From: Pseudomonadota bacterium
Lineage (GTDB): Bacteria > Desulfobacterota > Desulfovibrionia > Desulfovibrionales > Desulfovibrionaceae
Direction of reading: 5' to 3'
DNA length: 6,210 bases
Assembly: GCA_018822065.1 (NCBI GenBank)
Contig: JAHJKV010000523.1
Span: forward strand, 1 to 6,210
The translations under genes were made by a program, and so were the position numbers. Below the pieces are notes generated by a model. It was given only the letters and a program-made list of their open reading frames with translations, had not been told where the DNA came from and did not search any database. The stretch's first letter is position 1; each line of letters begins with the position of its first letter. Below are positions 4,948-6,210 of this stretch, one piece after another.

Positions 4948-6007
4948 ACAGACCTTTTACAGCATGTGCGAAGATCTGAAGGCCCAGGCCGCCTTCAACC
5001 ATCAACTCTCTTTGCAGTTCGGGGAGTGCAGAATCCTCGTGGAGGCGACCCATGCGCAGATTATCACCGAGTTATCCGAATATTTTCGAGATTTTCAGGA
5101 GGTTTCCGCGGCGCCGCCCTTCTTCACTGTGTTCGTCATCCAGCGTGACGACTTTGCGATTGACGAGCTTGATTTCGCAATTAAAAATCCCGATCCCGGG
5201 AAGACGAAGATCAAGGAGGCCTGGATCGACGCCGAGGGCGGTCGTATCGTCCGCAAGGTGATCACCGGGATGCACTTTTTCATGGCGGACGAGGTGAACA
5301 TCGCCATCGGTCCCGTTCTAGAAAACCTGAATCAAATCATAAATTTCATAAATAACCGTTTCATCCAGTATCAGGTGCACCAGGGGTACCTCCTGTGCCA
5401 CGCCGCGGCGCTCCAGTTGATGGGCAAGGGTGTGGCCATCGCCGGGTTCTCCGGGGCTGGGAAGTCGACCTTCGCCTTACACCTGATGGACAGCACCGCT
5501 CGATTCGTCAGTAACGACCGCCTCCTCGTCAGGCGTGGCGGCGATCAGGTCTCCATGTATGGGGTGGCGAAACACCCGAGGATCAACCCCGGGACGATTA
5601 TCAACAACCCCGACCTCGTCTCCCTGTTACCCGATCCCGAGCGTTACCGGCGGATGCCTCCCGAGGTGCTGTGGACCCTCGAGGAGAAATACGATGGGAT
5701 CATTCATGAGATCTACGGAGAGGACCGTTTCCGGCTCCACAGTCTCCTCGATGTCTTTATCGTGCTGGGGTGGACCCGGGACAGCGTTGAGCCCATGAGG
5801 ATGGAAGAGGTCGAGCTGTCCATGGCGCCCCACCTGCTGGAAGCCATCATGAAGTCCCCGGGGCTCTTTTTCACGCCCACCCAGACGCTGGTGATGGACC
5901 AGGAGGCCTACCTGAGGGAGCTTGAGCCCGTCAGGATGCTGCTGTTTACCGGTAAGGTGGACTTCGCTGCCGCTGCCCGTCTCGTGCGCGATACCCTGTC
6001 GCGTTGA
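4940..6007 (+). CDS. HprK-related kinase B
   Basis: A 355-residue P-loop protein. The N-terminal 145 residues form a mixed domain with no motif I recognise. The kinase part then opens with YLLCHAAAL (H154 corresponds to the His-containing lead-in strand of HPr kinases), followed by Walker A GFSGAGKST (169-177) and VSNDR (190-194), where HPr kinases have a similar acidic strand end. KHPRINPGT (211-219) and LEEKYDG (247-253) follow. True HPr kinase/phosphorylase acts on Ser46 of HPr; members of this 'B' subfamily occur in GAK-type loci, and their target is unknown. No HPr-like protein is encoded in the window, so the partner may be an operon product. ATG 4940 overlaps the previous gene by 8 bp (ATGGATAG), and GAGG at 4929-4932 lies seven bases before it inside that gene, which argues for translational coupling. 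It is the last gene of the operon. Confidence 0.85.
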   Translation: MDRQTFYSMCEDLKAQAAFNHQLSLQFGECRILVEATHAQIITELSEYFRDFQEVSAAPPFFTVFVIQRDDFAIDELDFAIKNPDPGKTKIKEAWIDAEGGRIVRKVITGMHFFMADEVNIAIGPVLENLNQIINFINNRFIQYQVHQGYLLCHAAALQLMGKGVAIAGFSGAGKSTFALHLMDSTARFVSNDRLLVRRGGDQVSMYGVAKHPRINPGTIINNPDLVSLLPDPERYRRMPPEVLWTLEEKYDGIIHEIYGEDRFRLHSLLDVFIVLGWTRDSVEPMRMEEVELSMAPHLLEAIMKSPGLFFTPTQTLVMDQEAYLRELEPVRMLLFTGKVDFAAAARLVRDTLSR

Positions 6008-6020
6008 CCCGCCGCTGGAG

Positions 6021-6033
6021 TGCAGGGCCTGCA
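6021..6033. repeat. 13-bp perfect palindromic sequence between convergent genes
   Basis: TGCAGGGCCTGCA reads the same on both strands around a single central base. It lies 14 bp after the operon's last stop codon and 35 bp before the stop of the opposing gene. As RNA it would be a five-base-pair stem with a GGC loop. No T-run follows on either strand, so it is at most a weak or Rho-assisted transcription end. It could also be a protein site, or chance. Confidence 0.3.
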
Positions 6034-6067
6034 ACCATGTGTACAGAGCCAAGGGAGGAGGGGACGC

Positions 6068-6210
6068 TCAGAGCTTCTCGATGAATTCACGCCACACGGC
6101 GCGCTCGAGGGCACCCGAGAGGCGGTTGATGGTGCGGTACTGCTCGAAGATGGTCTCCAGCATGACCTTGAGCGGTTCGAGGCGCTCGGTTTCTTCTTCG
6201 GTGAACTCCA
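6068..6210 (-). CDS. Partial unknown gene on the opposite strand (C-terminal 46 residues)
   Basis: Reading the minus strand from the right edge, one frame is open for 46 codons and ends at TGA (6068-6070 on the plus strand). The peptide is charged and probably all helical, with segments EEETERLEPLKVMLETIFEQY and ALERAVWREFIEKL, and uses G/C-ending codons like the operon. The first two bases in the window read TG, so with an A just outside the window the product would begin MEFTEE as a complete 47-residue protein. Otherwise it is the end of a longer one. I recognise no family. It converges on the operon with a 60-bp gap and so belongs to another transcription unit. Confidence 0.5.
   Translation of the reverse strand, partial: EFTEEETERLEPLKVMLETIFEQYRTINRLSGALERAVWREFIEKL

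Overview
This window carries one plus-strand operon of six genes (about 245-6007). It looks like a GAK-type cassette, a sparsely distributed bacterial gene set of unknown function. Family naming from memory includes an 'amphi-Trp' protein, a 'GAK system ATP-grasp enzyme' and 'HprK-related kinase B'. Coding DNA is G+C-rich with G/C-ending codons, and start sites carry Shine-Dalgarno-type purine stretches, so the host is a bacterium. A proteobacterium or a desulfobacterial sulfate reducer fits the gene content. The genus cannot be read from the sequence.

Layout. Positions 1-244 are a leader without a convincing complete gene. It holds a possible tail of an upstream reading frame, a 23-nt purine tract, two weak promoter candidates and a hairpin next to the first ribosome binding site. 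Then follow: (1) 245-928, an amphi-Trp-like domain with four cysteines spaced exactly six residues apart and a Lys-Ala-Pro repeat tail; (2) 974-2122, a PHP-like putative metallohydrolase; (3) 2140-2403, a stand-alone amphi-Trp protein; (4) 2422-4059, a double PhoU domain fused to an aminoglycoside-phosphotransferase-like kinase; (5) 4072-4947, a RimK-like ATP-grasp enzyme; (6) 4940-6007, an HprK-like P-loop kinase whose start overlaps the end of gene 5 by 8 bp. Gaps inside the operon are 45, 17, 18, 12 and -8 bp, so co-transcription and partly coupled translation are very likely. After a 60-bp gap, a gene on the opposite strand (stop at 6068-6070) runs off the right edge.

How the parts may work together (inference). 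The operon combines two kinase folds of different origin, an ATP-grasp ligase fold, a probable metal-dependent phosphoesterase fold, a PhoU module and two small amphi-Trp proteins. This resembles a modification system with ATP-dependent writers (kinases, ligase), a possible eraser (PHP-like enzyme) and small proteins as substrates or scaffolds. None of the six shows a signal peptide or membrane segment, so the system is probably cytoplasmic. The substrate is unknown. The CofD-like protein and XXXCH protein that I associate with GAK cassettes elsewhere are not seen here; gene 1 may stand in the place of the latter.
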